Source of the DNA: Euglena gracilis | Taxonomy: Eukaryota > Euglenida > Euglenophyceae > Euglenales | NCBI GenBank assembly: GCA_039621445.1 | Contig: CP154957.1 | Coordinates: 41,876,011 to 41,940,010, forward strand | DNA: 64,000 nucleotides | Direction: 5' to 3' | Part shown: one piece after another, positions 30,841-42,890 of the stretch | Position numbering within the stretch: the stretch's first letter is position 1 | How the letters are laid out: every line of letters starts with the position of its first letter | Program-made: the position numbers and the translations under genes | Notes under the pieces: generated by a model | What the model was told of the DNA's origin: nothing | The model's database searches: none | Seen by the model: only the letters and a program-made list of their open reading frames with translations

Positions 30841-32922
30841 CTTCTGCTTGTGGATTTAAGCAACACAGTGCAAATTTATATTATTATTATATACTAATAT
30901 AATAATATAATTATATTATTTCCAGAAATTCCGGTTATATATATATATATATATTTTTTTTTGTTTTTTTGTCCGGAGCCCGTGGTTATTTCGTATTTCT
31001 GGAACAGCCTTTGTCGAAAGCTTTTGTTCTGGACGCTGTGAAATTGTTTTTTGGATAAAACAAAAGTTCACCCTCTTCGCATGACCAAGGAGTATATGTC
31101 CTTCTTTGCAGATTTTCCATTTTATGGGTTTGTGCATTTTTTTTATTTTCTGCATGATTACCATCTTTGAATTTTTGAAAAAGGTGCTTTTTTTAGCATT
31201 TTCGTGATCTTTGTCCATTTTCGGGGGAAAGTATGTGGGTCCCTTGGGACTCCTCCCCCCCCCGGGGAGGGGGCAGTGGGTGGGGGGAGACCTCCCCCCG
31301 GTCTTAAAAAGAAACCCTGGAACAACCCCTGTATTTGTACCGGGGGGGGGGGAATTTTGCCCTAGAGAAAATTTGCACAGACAAATTTCGCGGAAGCAAA
31401 TCCCGCGAAATATTTCCGGACATTTTAAGGAATCCCGCAAAATTTTTGTCCATGTATTCCCTTTCAGGCCATTTTTGCTTCACAGAAAAAAAATCCTGCG
31501 AAATATTTCCGGACATTTTTAAGGAATCCCGCGAAATTTGTCGTCCGCAAAATTTGTCACCACAAAATTTCTCTGGCACAAAAATCCCCCCCCCCCGGTA
31601 CCTGTATTTGAGCACATGCGAGTGCGCTCATGACAAGTCTCAATTTTCGGCCTTGTCCATTTGTTTTTTTTCCATTTACGGTCTGGACAAAAAATTATGG
31701 GAGTCAGTCAAACTGCAAATCCCCCCCCCAAAATGGTCAAGGTGGACGTCTGGTGGTGGTGTTTGTGATTTTGCCTTTCACATAACCCCAAAAATTGACA
31801 ATTGTGTTCGGATTTTGACCAAACCTGAGTGTGCCCCCCAAAGATGTAGGAAGGAACATTTTACAGACATATATTACATTCTACGAGACATTAGCAAAAA
31901 ATACAGGTATAAAAATTATGATCGGGATGGTTTCCCATAACTTTTGTTTTTTTGCCCAAATTCTTCATTATAGCTGACAAAAAAATTCCACCATTTTCCC
32001 TCAAATTGTTAGTTTGTCCATAATTATTTTTAAAATCAAATTCTTCCCATGATATTTTTTCCCGTAAATTCTTTCCCGTAGTTTTTGTCGAACTGTAAGA
32101 ATGGACAACATCAACAATCAATTTGATAATTATCTCCTTTCTGCCTTAGGCTTCCTTTTTTTAAGCCCTGTGTACAGGCTTCTGCTTAAGAGTTCACAGT
32201 GCACCCTCCCGGAGGGCGGGAGTGGGGCTTGACTGCAGCTGGTCCAAATTTGGATAGTTTGGGGTCCGCTACAGGCTTGTGCTTAGTCGGGTGCCTACCC
32301 CACGGGGGGGGGGGGTGCTAGGGGCAGGCACCCCATAGCACACCCGATCCGGCCCCCCCCCCCCGGGGCAGGGTTTTGGGGGGTGCCTGCCCATAGCAGG
32401 CACCCCCCAAAACCCCGGCCCCGAAGGCACTGGGGACCCGGAAGAGGCCATTTTCAATGAAAATTTTCTGGGTCCCCCCCGGACCCCTACCCCCCCCGGG
32501 GGGGTGTGCCTACCGGTCGGTAAGCACAAGCATGGTCCGCTAGCAGGGCTCACTGGTGGAAAATTTTTGACCCCCCAAAGCCTGCCAAAAATGCCCGTTT
32601 TTAAAAAAAAATCGACCCAAAAACCATCACAAGTTCCATTTCCACCGCATCAGCGCGCAGCGCTGGAGGAAAATTTTCTTCCAGTCAGGGGGGAGGGGCT
32701 TTTTTCTTTTTTCCAATGGCCAGTAAAATTGCTAGCTTGTGAGCTACCCCCTGGCGTCCTCAAGCAAAAGCCTGGACCAACAGCATGATTTTAGCTTCAG
32801 CTGGGCTAATGTGACTTTTCACCACTGGTTTCTTGGTTGTTTCCATACTTTTCTTGTGGATGCCATATTTTCAGAATTGCAGGATGTTCTGGATGAGCAG
32901 ATCAGTCCCACAAGCATATGAT
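30841..32922 (+). other. MVP: MVP intron 9 (2.1 kb, nonconventional)
   Basis: Starts CTTCTGCTTGTGG and ends CCACAAGCATATGAT (exact end plus or minus 3 bases). TGCTTGTGG pairs with CCACAAGCA. The interior includes an AT-rich stretch (30,870-30,955), a block with CCCGCGAAATATTTCCGGACA repeated at 31,397 and 31,495, and a hairpin-family copy (32,270-32,535). Confidence 0.8.
32270..32535 (+). mobile_element. Hairpin repeat family copy with complementary ends
   Basis: Begins ACAGGCTTGTGCTTAGTCGG and ends CCGGTCGGTAAGCACAAGCA; GCTTGTGCTTA is repeated inverted at the end. Between are GGGTGCCTACCCC, TAGCAGGCACCCC-type hairpins and a CATTTTCAATGAAAATTTTC block. The copy at 8,110-8,435 has the same ends. 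These ends resemble the nonconventional ankyrin intron. Confidence 0.65.
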
Positions 32923-33150
32923 GGTGACCCACAAGACAAGACCACGTGCACCCGCCTGTTCTCTGTCCCCGACTTTGTGGGAGACGCTTGCAAGGCTGTT
33001 GCCTCCCGCATCCGAGGAGCCATTGCGGCCGAGGTGTTTGACAGCTTCCACCGCAACTCTGCCCGCATCATCCGATCTGCCGTCTTTGGGACAGACGTCG
33101 CTGGAAAGATTCGCATCCAGGCTTCTTTCACGCAAAACTCCAACTATGTT
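32923..33150 (+). CDS. MVP: MVP exon 10 (3' edge unresolved)
   Basis: Encodes [35 protein letters not shown] and possibly on to FTQNSNYV. The family normally has F-T-x-N-N-L-V-V here, which favours an edge near 33,150. The only 5-base terminal complementarity found (CCAGG at 33,117 with CCTGG at 34,866) would instead end the exon at 33,114. Both keep frame with exon 11. Confidence 0.85.
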
Positions 33151-34876
33151 TCAAGCGAGTCAAAAAAGAAGTCTGCAACTGATACTTTTACTTTCCCTTC
33201 CAATGGGCCAGGGACAAATGGAACTTTTCCAGCCCCGCCTCTCTGATTTTACCCATGTTGCCCCCCCCCCCCCGGTTCTTGCCCATCTTTTCGGGTTCTC
33301 AGACAAAGGGTATCAACAAAAATCGAAAATAAAAAATTTGCGATGTGCGAGGTGCTGTTTTTTAGAGCATGGAAAGGTTGACCAGTAACGTAGCCTCCCC
33401 CCAACTAATGTCCTCCTCCCCTGGACCCTGATTTGGGATGCCCAAATGTCAGGATCATAGATTTACTTAACAGTTGTGTGACCCCACCCTCCCCGGTGGG
33501 GTTTTCGAGAGTGGTGGGTGGGTTGGGGCCTCGGGACCCCCCCCTCTAGTTGCACTTAGGCTTCTTGTTTGTTTATGGCCGCCGCTAGATTCGCTTCTGG
33601 CCCAGTTTGTGTGGTGAGTGGTCAGGGCCATGGTGCACCCCTTCCAGGGGTGGTGCGCCATGGGTCAGATTTTGGCCCGGCCGAAGCGTTTTAAGCGGTT
33701 TTGGCAAATTTTGGCTGGATTTTGGGTGTGGCTGGGTGGATTTTCCAAAAAGTGGGTGTTTGGCCCCTGGGGAAGTTTTGGCCCGGGGAAAAGTCCCCCC
33801 CAGGGGTCACTAAGTAATTCTGTGGTCAGGACGTCATCAATTTGGGGCAAAATTTGGCCCAGGCCAGAAGAGGTCATTTTGGTTATTCCATTGTTTAGTT
33901 TGGCCCCCTCGAAAAATCGGTGTCCGGAAACCCCCCCTTCACAACAGAGGGGTGCGGGTCTTAAATTGACCTTCCAATACTCAATAGATAATGCCCTTGT
34001 GATGAAAGTGGTGGGCAGCCCCCTCCACCCACCCCTGGACTGCAAGGGCACCATTGGAAGGTCTCTTTTCAACACACAAAAAAATCTTTCATACATTGGC
34101 ATATTGCCCAAAATGAGCGGGAAATTGCATTTTAATGCTTTTACCCCCCCCCCTATGTCCAACGACCCCCCTATGTCCAACGACCACCCCCCCCCCCGGT
34201 CAGAGGACACCTTTTCGGAGGTTTGATGTTTTTTTTGCAGGTGTGTGAAAACCGGAGGTTTGCCAGCCTAGAAGGCTTTTCTTCCGCTCTACCCCGCAGC
34301 CCATCATCCATTAAAATGTTCCCTCTGGGGAGTTTTGTGCATTACGAGCGCTCCACCGGGGAGATAGTGCCTGCGGTTGTTGAAGGAGCTTCACCACACT
34401 CCCAACATTCCACCATGACATTTTCGGGTGTTTGCTAGGTTGTATGATGGAGTGAAGATGGTTGATGGAATGCAGGGATTGTCGATTGGGTATCTTTGTT
34501 TTTTTTTGTGAAATCCCGCGGCCTGAAGGTACGTTTTGGGTGCCATTTGAGGAAATATTTGTTGACAGGGCTGGAAATGGAGGCGCGAAGCGCTGGAAAG
34601 AAAACTTTGACCTGTTTGGGGGGGTTTCGGCAAACTTTTTTTCCCCGACCCCGTTTCCAACGACCACCCCCCCGGTCAGAGGACACCTTTTTGGTCACTA
34701 CCCTATGTCCAACGACTGCCCCCCCCCCCCGGTCAGAGGACAGAGGTCACCGGTTGTTGGACATAGGGGGGGGAGGGTACAAGAACTGCACCATAGGGGG
34801 CCGGTGACAGTGCTGGGTGATGCTCAGGCGACGGGTGTCCATCGTGCATCCCATTCGACCCTGCCCCTGGCTGTGC
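33151..34876 (+). other. MVP: MVP intron 10 (~1.7 kb)
   Basis: The left border is uncertain (33,115 or 33,151). No in-frame GT-AG pair was found. It contains GTCCAACGACC-family copies and an exon-like segment at 34,244-34,390 described separately. Confidence 0.6.
34244..34390 (+). other. Exon-like segment encoding FPLGSFVHYERSTGEIV
   Basis: It follows a T-rich tract and TTTTTTTGCAG, a conventional acceptor, and reads VCENRRFASLEG then FPLGSFVHYERSTGEIVPAVV. A related segment is at 37,192-37,281. It is not part of MVP. It sits between GTCCAACGACC-family repeats, so it may be an exon carried by that repeat family. Function unknown. Confidence 0.4.
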
Positions 34877-35196
34877 ATTACGAACATTGACATCCAGTCA
34901 GTGGAGCCCGTCGACCAGAAGACACGCGACTCGCTGCAGAAGTCGGTGCAGATGGCCATCGAGATTGTGACCAAGTCGCAGGAGGCCTCGGCCCGGCACG
35001 AGGCAGAGCGGAAGGAGCAGGAGGCGAAGGGGCGGCTGGAGCGGCAGGTGATCAAGGACAAGGCCCAGGCTGAGGTGGCCCGCAAGGAGTATTTGGAGCT
35101 GCAGGCGGAGACCGAGGCGATTGAGTCCGCGGGTACCGCCAAGGCGGAGGCAAAGGCGCGGGCAGAGGCGGCGCATATTGAGTGTGAGAGTGAGGT
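34877..35196 (+). CDS. MVP: MVP exon 11
   Basis: Encodes [20 protein letters not shown], then a long Ala/Glu/Lys-rich helix ([19 protein letters not shown] onward) ending ECESEV. This is the start of the MVP cap helix. Heptad-like spacing suits coiled-coil packing. Confidence 0.92.
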
Positions 35197-35796
35197 GGCC
35201 AGGTTTCGAGTGCCGTACTATGGGGATTCGCCCTGACAACAATGGTGTAAATCAAATCCATGGGAAGCTGTTTTGGATTTTCTGAAAAATGTGCCATCTT
35301 GAAAAATTTTCGAAACACTTTTTTCTGTACCATTTGTATATTTCATCCATTAATTTCTTGGCATTTCATTTTCAATTTTCCCCCATTGCACAACACAACT
35401 TTTTGGGCTCACCCCAGGGCTGAGCTGGCTCCAAATTCATTTTCTGAACCGCTGGTTGGACCTGCCACTGCAGTTTTGGCTGTTTTTTGATAAAAATATA
35501 TTCTTCTTCAGGCTCCTTGTTAAGGAATTGTGCAACCCCCCCCCCCCGGGGATGCTATGGGGTAGGGAACTTTTTTCGACCCCCCCCCTGGGGGTGATTT
35601 TGGGGTGGGTAGTGCTATAGCACACTCCCTGGCGCAGAAAGTCCTGGGTCGGAAGCCCTAATGCTCCCAAGGAGTTTCAGTGGGATTTTTGAACAAACCG
35701 CCCCATGTTTCTGAAAGTTGACAAACAGCCGGAGGCCATTCCCTGGATGCTCAAAGTCGCAGGGTATCAGGTGTTTCTGCACAACAGCCTGCGGTT
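35197..35796 (+). other. MVP: MVP intron 11 (600 bp, nonconventional)
   Basis: Starts GGCCAGGTTTCGAG and ends CAACAGCCTGCGGTT. CAG is at +4 to +6 and CTG at -8 to -6; beyond CAGG/CCTG the pairing is weak. The join SEV-AQARLKAEAM matches the family. Confidence 0.83.
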
Positions 35797-35891
35797 GGCC
35801 CAGGCGAGGCTCAAGGCAGAGGCCATGCAGATCACCGCCGAGGCGGAGCTGCTGTCCCTGAGACAGAAGCATCAGAATGAGTTGCTGTACC
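35797..35891 (+). CDS. MVP: MVP exon 12
   Basis: Encodes AQARLKAEAMQITAEAELLS and LRQKHQNELLY, continuing the cap helix. Ends TACC|GCCCAGG. Confidence 0.9.
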
Positions 35892-38800
35892 GCCCAGGCT
35901 ATCCCCTCCCCATCTGTAAATCCCCAAGTTTTAGCATCCGTCACGTCCTGACCACGTCATTGCTCAGGGGGGGGGAAATTGATATCCGCAATTTTTCCGC
36001 AATTTTCCGCAATTTCCGCAATTTCCCGCAATTTTTCCGCAATTCCCGCAATTTTTCCGCATTTTTTTTTCCATTTTTTTTCGCAGAATTTTTTTCCCAC
36101 CAAAGATGCAATGAGTTCAAGCCATTCTTCAAATGGATACAGGTGTGCTATTGTGTTTGTTGTTCCCCCCCTCCCCCCAGTTTACCAATTTTTCTCACAG
36201 GTGCACCACTGGTCACAGGATTGGGTGCGTCCCACCTGTGCAAAGAACATCAAGCGCGTTGATTTGTGCTCGCCTGCATCGACGTGGGTGTTGCGGTGTT
36301 CTGAACCTCACAATTGAAAAATTTCTAAGTCCCCTCAAGCAGAAATGTGTATACCCGATATCAATTTTTCCGCAATTTTTCCACAATTTCCGCAATTTTT
36401 CCGCAATTTTCCCGCAATTTTTCCGAAGGCCTCCGATATCAATTATCCCCCCCTGGGGGGGGGCTGTATGGGAATCACTGCAACCCCTATGGGTAGTGGG
36501 TGGGGGTCGACCACGCCACCCCCATCCTGGTGGGGGGTCTAATCCCCCCACCTTCCCATATTTCCCCCGATTTTTGGTCAAAATTTTCCTTCGGTGCATT
36601 CTTTGAGCGGGTGCCATGGTGGGTTGATCCCCCCACCTGGGGTCCGACCCCCCCTCACCAGGCCTTCCCAGCCCTGGGGGGACATTCAGCAAGCCCCTCA
36701 AAATATGCAATGCAAAAAAATGCAAAGAAAGTCCAAAAAATGCAAGTTGCATGTAAATTCCTTTAGGAGCTCCCTGGGGCTGTACATTTTCTGGTAGAGA
36801 GGACTAGAAAAATGTTCACCTCTCCCAGGCAACCTTCTTCAGCGCCATTTGCTCAAACACCATGCATGTTTTGGATTGCACTTTTCTCTACCAGGACACA
36901 TAAAAGCACAAACAGAAAAGTGTCTTGCACAAAAGCCGAGAAAACCCAAAGCACGAAAAAATACCACACCAACAGAAAGTGTGGTGCAACCTTGCAAAGT
37001 GACATGGTTGGTTTCCCCAGTTGCATTCATTTATATTTCATAATGCAACCACTGCTACCTCCCCCCCCCCCTGTCCAACGACCGGGCTTGTCCAACGACC
37101 CCCCCCCCCGGTCAGAGACAATCTTTTTGTAGACGATCTTTGGGAAATGAGATTTGATAATGTTCTTGCTTTTGATTTTGTTCTTTGCAGCTTCTCCGGC
37201 TTCTGTGATGAACCACTATCCAGTGGGTTGTTGCGTTCACTATCGTCGCTCGAATGGTGATGTTGCAAAATGGTCTTGTGGTAAGTTGTTCCATCTTCCT
37301 TGAGTCAACATTATGCATGGGATTGGCTATTGTCAGGCGCGAAGCGCCAAAAATTTCCAGCGAGACGCGCCGGAAATCCCCCCCCCCCTGTCTAACGACC
37401 ACCCCCCTGGTCAGAGACGCACATTGGCCATTTTAACAACCCCCCCCCCCCGGTCAGAGACGAACATTAGCGGTCGTTGGACAAGGGGGGGGAGGTAATG
37501 TGCAAAAAGTGTAGAACAATTTACCTGTGCAAAAGGCGGAATATGCAAAAATGCAAAAATGCGATTTTGGGGGAAATTTTTCATTATGCCTAAAAATGCA
37601 ATTTTTCAGGATTTTGAAGTCTGCAAAAAATGCAAATTATGCAAGTTGCATATCCCCCTTCTGACCCCCCCCCCTGCTGGCCCCCATGGGGGTCCCCCAG
37701 CTGGATCTGGGTTCGACTGGGGGTCAAATTGGGTACCAAAACTCGAAACTGCAAAAATGTCCCCCAAAACTGCACAGAAGCATTTTTCTTTGAGCCGAAA
37801 ATTTACCCTGGCCAGCCCCTTTTTGTTCATTCCTTTTTTGCATCCCCGAAAGCAAAAAAAAAAATCAGAACTCCCCCATGCTGCAATCCACCTGCCCTTT
37901 GGGCGGCTGCAAAATAAATAAAGCTCGTTGGTCGGCAGTGGATGGACCCCCCCCCCCAATTGGATGGTGTGCTTTTGGCTTATGGGATCAGCCAGCAGCC
38001 TTTTTCCAGCCAGCCCAAGCATTCCGGCCTCTGGGCTGGACCCCCCAGACAGCCAGAGCGGGGGGGTTCAAAAGCGACGTCATGGTCCTGACTGTTTGGC
38101 AGCTGAATGTGAATTGAACAAGTCAGCAACCCTGAAAAAAGGTAGGTCAGATGCAGGACCAATTAATAAACAGCAGTCTGGTTTGCAGTTGGGATCAAGG
38201 ATTTTTTTTAAAATTTGGTGGGGAGGGGTTGGGTGGGTGGGTCTCCCGGACCCCCTCCTCCCTCTTGGCCTTGTGAGTCCCCTGCTGGAGGTTGGTTTTA
38301 GCCATATTTGGCTTGTTTTTGACCTGGTGGGTGGGGGGTGGACCCCAGGGCAGAACGGGAATCGGCTGAACAGCCAGGGTGGTGGGGGGGTCGGGTCGAC
38401 CCCCCCCCACCCCCCACATGGTGGGTGGGGGGGGGTCGACCCCCCCCACCACCTCTTCCCGTATTTCCGGGAGCACCAATTTTTGGACCCAAAAAAATTT
38501 TTCTGGCGCTGGGTGTTTTTTGACCCATTTTGGGACCCATAGTCCCCCCAAAAACCCCCCAAACCCCATTTTTTTCACACCTTCCAAAAATTCAACATTT
38601 TCTCAAAATGTTGATTTTGAGGGTTTTTGAAGCAAAAAATGCCATTGAAAGTCCAAACAATTTCAACGAGAAAAAATGTCAGTAAAATTTGATTGTGCCC
38701 AAATTTTGTCCACTTTTTTTGACCTTCGTTTTTTTCACCCCCCTCCGAAAAACTACCAATTTTCAACCCTGAAATTTTTGAGATTTTTTTTTTGCGAAAA

Positions 38801-39101
38801 ATATGTGGTTTTCCATCAAAAAATCATGTGTTTTGGGTTCATTTTTCAAAAAAATTTCCAAATTTTCGGCCAATATCCCCGTTTTCCTGAAATTGGTGAA
38901 AATGCTGTGGTGGGTGGGGGGGTCGACCCCCACCAGGCCTTCCCGTTTTGCCCTGGTGGACCCCCCGCCTTAAATAAAAAAAAAATATGTCCCTAATGGG
39001 GATATCTCTCCAAATTTGCCTCCTCCTTCCGATCCATTTTTTTTTGGCGAGGCTTTGTGCCCCACTGCCTCAGACCCATCCCTGAGGAGCTACCTGGCAC
39101 C
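35892..39101 (+). other. MVP: MVP intron 12 (3.2 kb, nonconventional)
   Basis: Starts GCCCAGGCTATCC and ends GAGCTACCTGGCACC. CAG is at +4 to +6 and CTG at -8 to -6; CCAGG pairs with CCTGG. The join [18 protein letters not shown] has exact family length. The interior holds CCGCAATTTTT cassettes (35,975-36,070, 36,360-36,430), GGGTCGACCCCCC palindromes (36,500, 38,390-38,450, 38,920) and the exon-like segment at 37,192-37,281. Confidence 0.88.
37192..37281 (+). other. Exon-like segment encoding YPVGCCVHYRRSNGDV
   Basis: Bounded by a T-rich tract plus CTTTGCAG (acceptor) and TTGTG|GTAAGT, a strong conventional donor. It encodes MNHYPVGCCVHYRRSNGDVA, similar to 34,244-34,390 in the pattern aromatic-P-x-G-x-x-V-H-Y-x-R-S-x-G. 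Flanking GTCCAACGACC-family repeats also match. It is outside the MVP reading order. Confidence 0.45.
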
Positions 39102-39370
39102 AACAGCGGCTGAACGAGATGGACCTCGTGAAGGCGAAGGAGCTGGCAGACATTGAGACACGGCGGTTCACGGAGACAGTGGGGGCCATCGGGCAGGACA
39201 CGCTGCTGGCCGTGGCACAGGCCGGGCCGGAAATGCAAGCGAAGCTGCTGGAGGGCCTGGGCCTGAAGGGCTACCTCATCACTGATGGGTCGTCTCCCAT
39301 CAACCTCTTCAACACAGCCAAGGGACTGATTGGGGCGGCGTGGCAGGAGCTGGTTTCTTTCCCTCTCTGA
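39102..39370 (+). CDS. MVP: MVP exon 13 (last)
   Basis: Encodes [37 protein letters not shown] and [18 protein letters not shown], the conserved C-terminal cap ring of MVP. It stops at 39,368-39,370, lacking the long Pro-rich tail of the vertebrate protein. Confidence 0.93.
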
Positions 39371-39514
39371 TTGTCTGAGTGAGGCAAGCAACGGAGTTTA
39401 GAGGTTTTTTTTTAGCTCTTCATTTGATTGCATCCGAGACACTCTTGCCCACAGGCCAAAGTTCCAAAAACATAATATTAAAATCACATAAAATGGATGA
39501 ATATGCATGCATGC

Positions 39515-39665
39515 ACGTGTGTGTGTGTGTGTGTGTGATGATAGATGGATTGGATGGATGGATGGATGGATGGATGGATGGTAGAGACAGTAGAGATAGA
39601 CATATATACATATATATACATATATACATATATACATATATATGCGTGTGTGTGTGTGTGTGTAT
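39515..39665 (+). repeat. Compound microsatellite
   Basis: (GT)n at 39,517-39,537, (GGAT)n at 39,545-39,580, ATATACAT repeats at 39,600-39,642, then (GT)n to 39,663. Confidence 0.9.
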
Positions 39666-39934
39666 GGCATATGACCCATGGGTCGTATAGTTGGGAGCAG
39701 GGGGGGGTCGTACGTTGGGACCCAGGTTCAACCATCGGGGGAATTGGGGTTATTGATTGGGATAGGGTTAGGGTTCCAGCCGGCGTGCCGGTGGGCACCC
39801 ATTTTTGGGAAATTTAGGGAGAAGTTAGGCCGCATCCCAGACAAATTTGGGCCAAATTTAGGCCGAATTCAGGCATTTTTTTAGGCAAACATGCGTTTGC
39901 AAAAATCTTCCGAAAGGGGGACCAAACTTAAACC

Positions 39935-40270
39935 CCCCCCCCCACCTATAAGAAACCCCCCTCTATAAGAAACCCCCACCTATAAGAAACCCTTTGGGGA
40001 TTTTTGGACCGACGCCCACCTATAAGAAACCCCCACCTATAAGAAACCCCTGGGGAGCTTTGAACCCAACCACCTATAAGAAACCCCCCTATTTTCTTCG
40101 GCGCCGAAGGCGCCGAAGGAAATTCTTGACTGTTTTTGGCCACTTTTGGCCTTTTGTTGGCTCAAAATTTTTCGGACATTGAAGCCCACCTATAAGAAAC
40201 CCCCACCTATAAGAAACCCCTCGGGCCATTTTTTGGAAACCCACCTATAAGAAACGGGTTTCTTATAGGT
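39935..40270 (+). repeat. CACCTATAAGAAACCC repeats
   Basis: About ten copies of the 16-bp word, irregularly spaced, plus one inverted copy (GGGTTTCTTATAGGTGGG, 40,257-40,274) closing the block. A GGCGCCGAAGGCGCC palindrome lies at 40,101-40,115. Confidence 0.8.
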
Positions 40271-41605
40271 GGGGGGGGTTTAATTATTCGACCCCGCGGG
40301 TCGTATAGGTCCCACTTTTTGACTTTTCGCTCCCGCGGCACCGGGAAAATGCGCAGTTTCCGGGCCACCGGCGGTGGATACGGGGAGGGTTCCCACTTAA
40401 AACTTAAGAATAGGGTTAGGGTTTGGGTCGGGCCGCCGAAAATTGGCAAATTTTAGGGACCAAATAAGGCCGGAAGCTGCCACATACATTCATATATGGC
40501 AGCTCCCAACTATATGGCCCCCAGGGGGGGGTGTATAGTTGGGAGGGGAATTTTTTTTTTGCGTTATTGATGGAATAGGGTTAGGGTTACGACTTAGGGT
40601 TCGGGTTAGGCCTAACTTATAGACGGGTGTTAGGTGTACAAGTTAGGCCGAAAGTTGGTTAGCCGAATTTGTAACCCTAACCCATCATTAACACAAAAAA
40701 GGAGGATCCTCCCAACTATATGGGGGGGGCCATATAGTTGGGAGCTGCCAAATATTCACACACACACACACACATATGTGTGTGTGTGTGTATGTATTCA
40801 GGGGGGTGGAAAATATGCACCGTGCAGTTTTTGCAGTTTTTTGCAGTTTTTTGCAGATTTTTTTCTGAAAAAACCGCACACGTTCAGTTTTTTGCAGTTT
40901 TTTTAATTGATCCAGTTTTTGAGGAAACCTAAGATGTTTATTTTTTGGTGCTTGTTGTTTTGGTGACAAGTCCACAATTACTCCCCAACCAAAATTGCTT
41001 CCTCTGCAACCTTTGCATTGTAGGAGGTTTGAACAATGTTCGAATGCCTAACTACCACCGCTTGCCTGACCGCCTCCGACCATGGTTTTTTCCTGTGCTG
41101 CATCTGGTAACCAGATACAGCACATGGACATTGCTGGTGGACGGCTGACGCAACACGCTCCCTGAAAACCATCATCACTTCCCAGGTTCTGCATCCACTC
41201 GCTGGTGCGAATATCTGCATTCTGCCTTCTTGGCTGTTTATACTAATTACGGTCCTTTGACAAAAAAAACACCTGGGCAGGCACTCATAGGCACTCCGGA
41301 CCCCCCCCCCCTCGGGGTTGGTAAAAAAAATAGCCTGATCTGGTTCACAAAAACAAAAAGAGCAAAAAACATGTTTTTTTTGTTTCCAAAAAAATCAAGT
41401 CGTCAACCTTGGTTAGGGTTAGGGTTAGGGTTAGGTTCGACACTGCCGTTTGGGGGTCGTGGTTTTGGGGGTGGAGGTCGCACAGCGAACAAGTACCCAA
41501 AAAAAGGTGCGTTGGGCAGAACAAGAAGATAGTGATGAGTTGTAGAAATGCATTTTGAAAACAACGCTTTTTGGCATTTTTTTTAAAAATAAGCACATTT
41601 TGTTG

Positions 41606-41653
<48 letters not shown>

Positions 41654-42225
41654 TTTTAAAAAAAAACAAATGTTTTTTAAAAAATGCCAGCATGGTGCCC
41701 ATAATGGTGTTCATCGATTTCAAAGCTGTGCAAAGGAAAGTTAGGTGAATTGGGGCGTGCTCATTGGTCGCAGTTTACATTATTTTGCATACGCACACCA
41801 GCTTGTTTACTGTCATTTTTTCGTTGAAGTGCAGTTTTTTGCAGTTTTTTGCAGTTTTTGGCAGTTTTTTGCAGTGCAGTTTTTGACCGCCCCGTGTGCA
41901 GTTTCTCCGCACCCCTGATGTGTTTCTATGGCTGTATGGCAGGTGTAAATTTTAGGACCCCCCCCCCTGGGGGGGTCCTACAGTTGACCCCACAATGCCA
42001 CCCCAACAGGCACTACATAAAGTTTGTGTACTGAGAACAACGGGGAGCCTGGACTGTACAATCGCCCAGCAAAAGCCGTAACCGAACCCCTGACGACTGG
42101 GCGCCGTTCAGGGGTACGAGGAAGTGAAACGGACCCGGTCCAGCCTCTCCCCTTTTGTTTTCAATTCTTCCTCATTTGTAACCAAATATTGTGAATAATT
42201 CATATATATATATATATATATATAT

Positions 42226-42890
<665 letters not shown>

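Larger units (their letters stand above)
16665..39370 (+). other. MVP: Major vault protein gene (span)
   Basis: Thirteen exons encode an MVP of about 853-865 residues; the family is usually about 840-900. MVP is the structural subunit of the vault, a large cytoplasmic ribonucleoprotein shell; many copies form each half-barrel. All parts are present in order: the N-terminal FII-R...YIHVLD start, the MVP repeats (DPFPLYPGE, DEWLFEGPGTYIP, EEWLVT), the [10 protein letters not shown] and NAAVQIYDY segments, the shoulder ([14 protein letters not shown]), the long Ala/Glu-rich cap helix, and the ring end [14 protein letters not shown]. All 12 introns are nonconventional. Exons are GC-rich against mixed introns, and no frameshift or stop interrupts the joined protein, so the gene is probably functional. 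Confidence 0.93.

Noticed and set aside
37254-37300. LQNGLVVS reading that resembles the MVP segment QNGLVVSS
   Set aside because: It lies after exon 11 in gene order and in a segment with its own conventional splice sites; the match is short and out of place.
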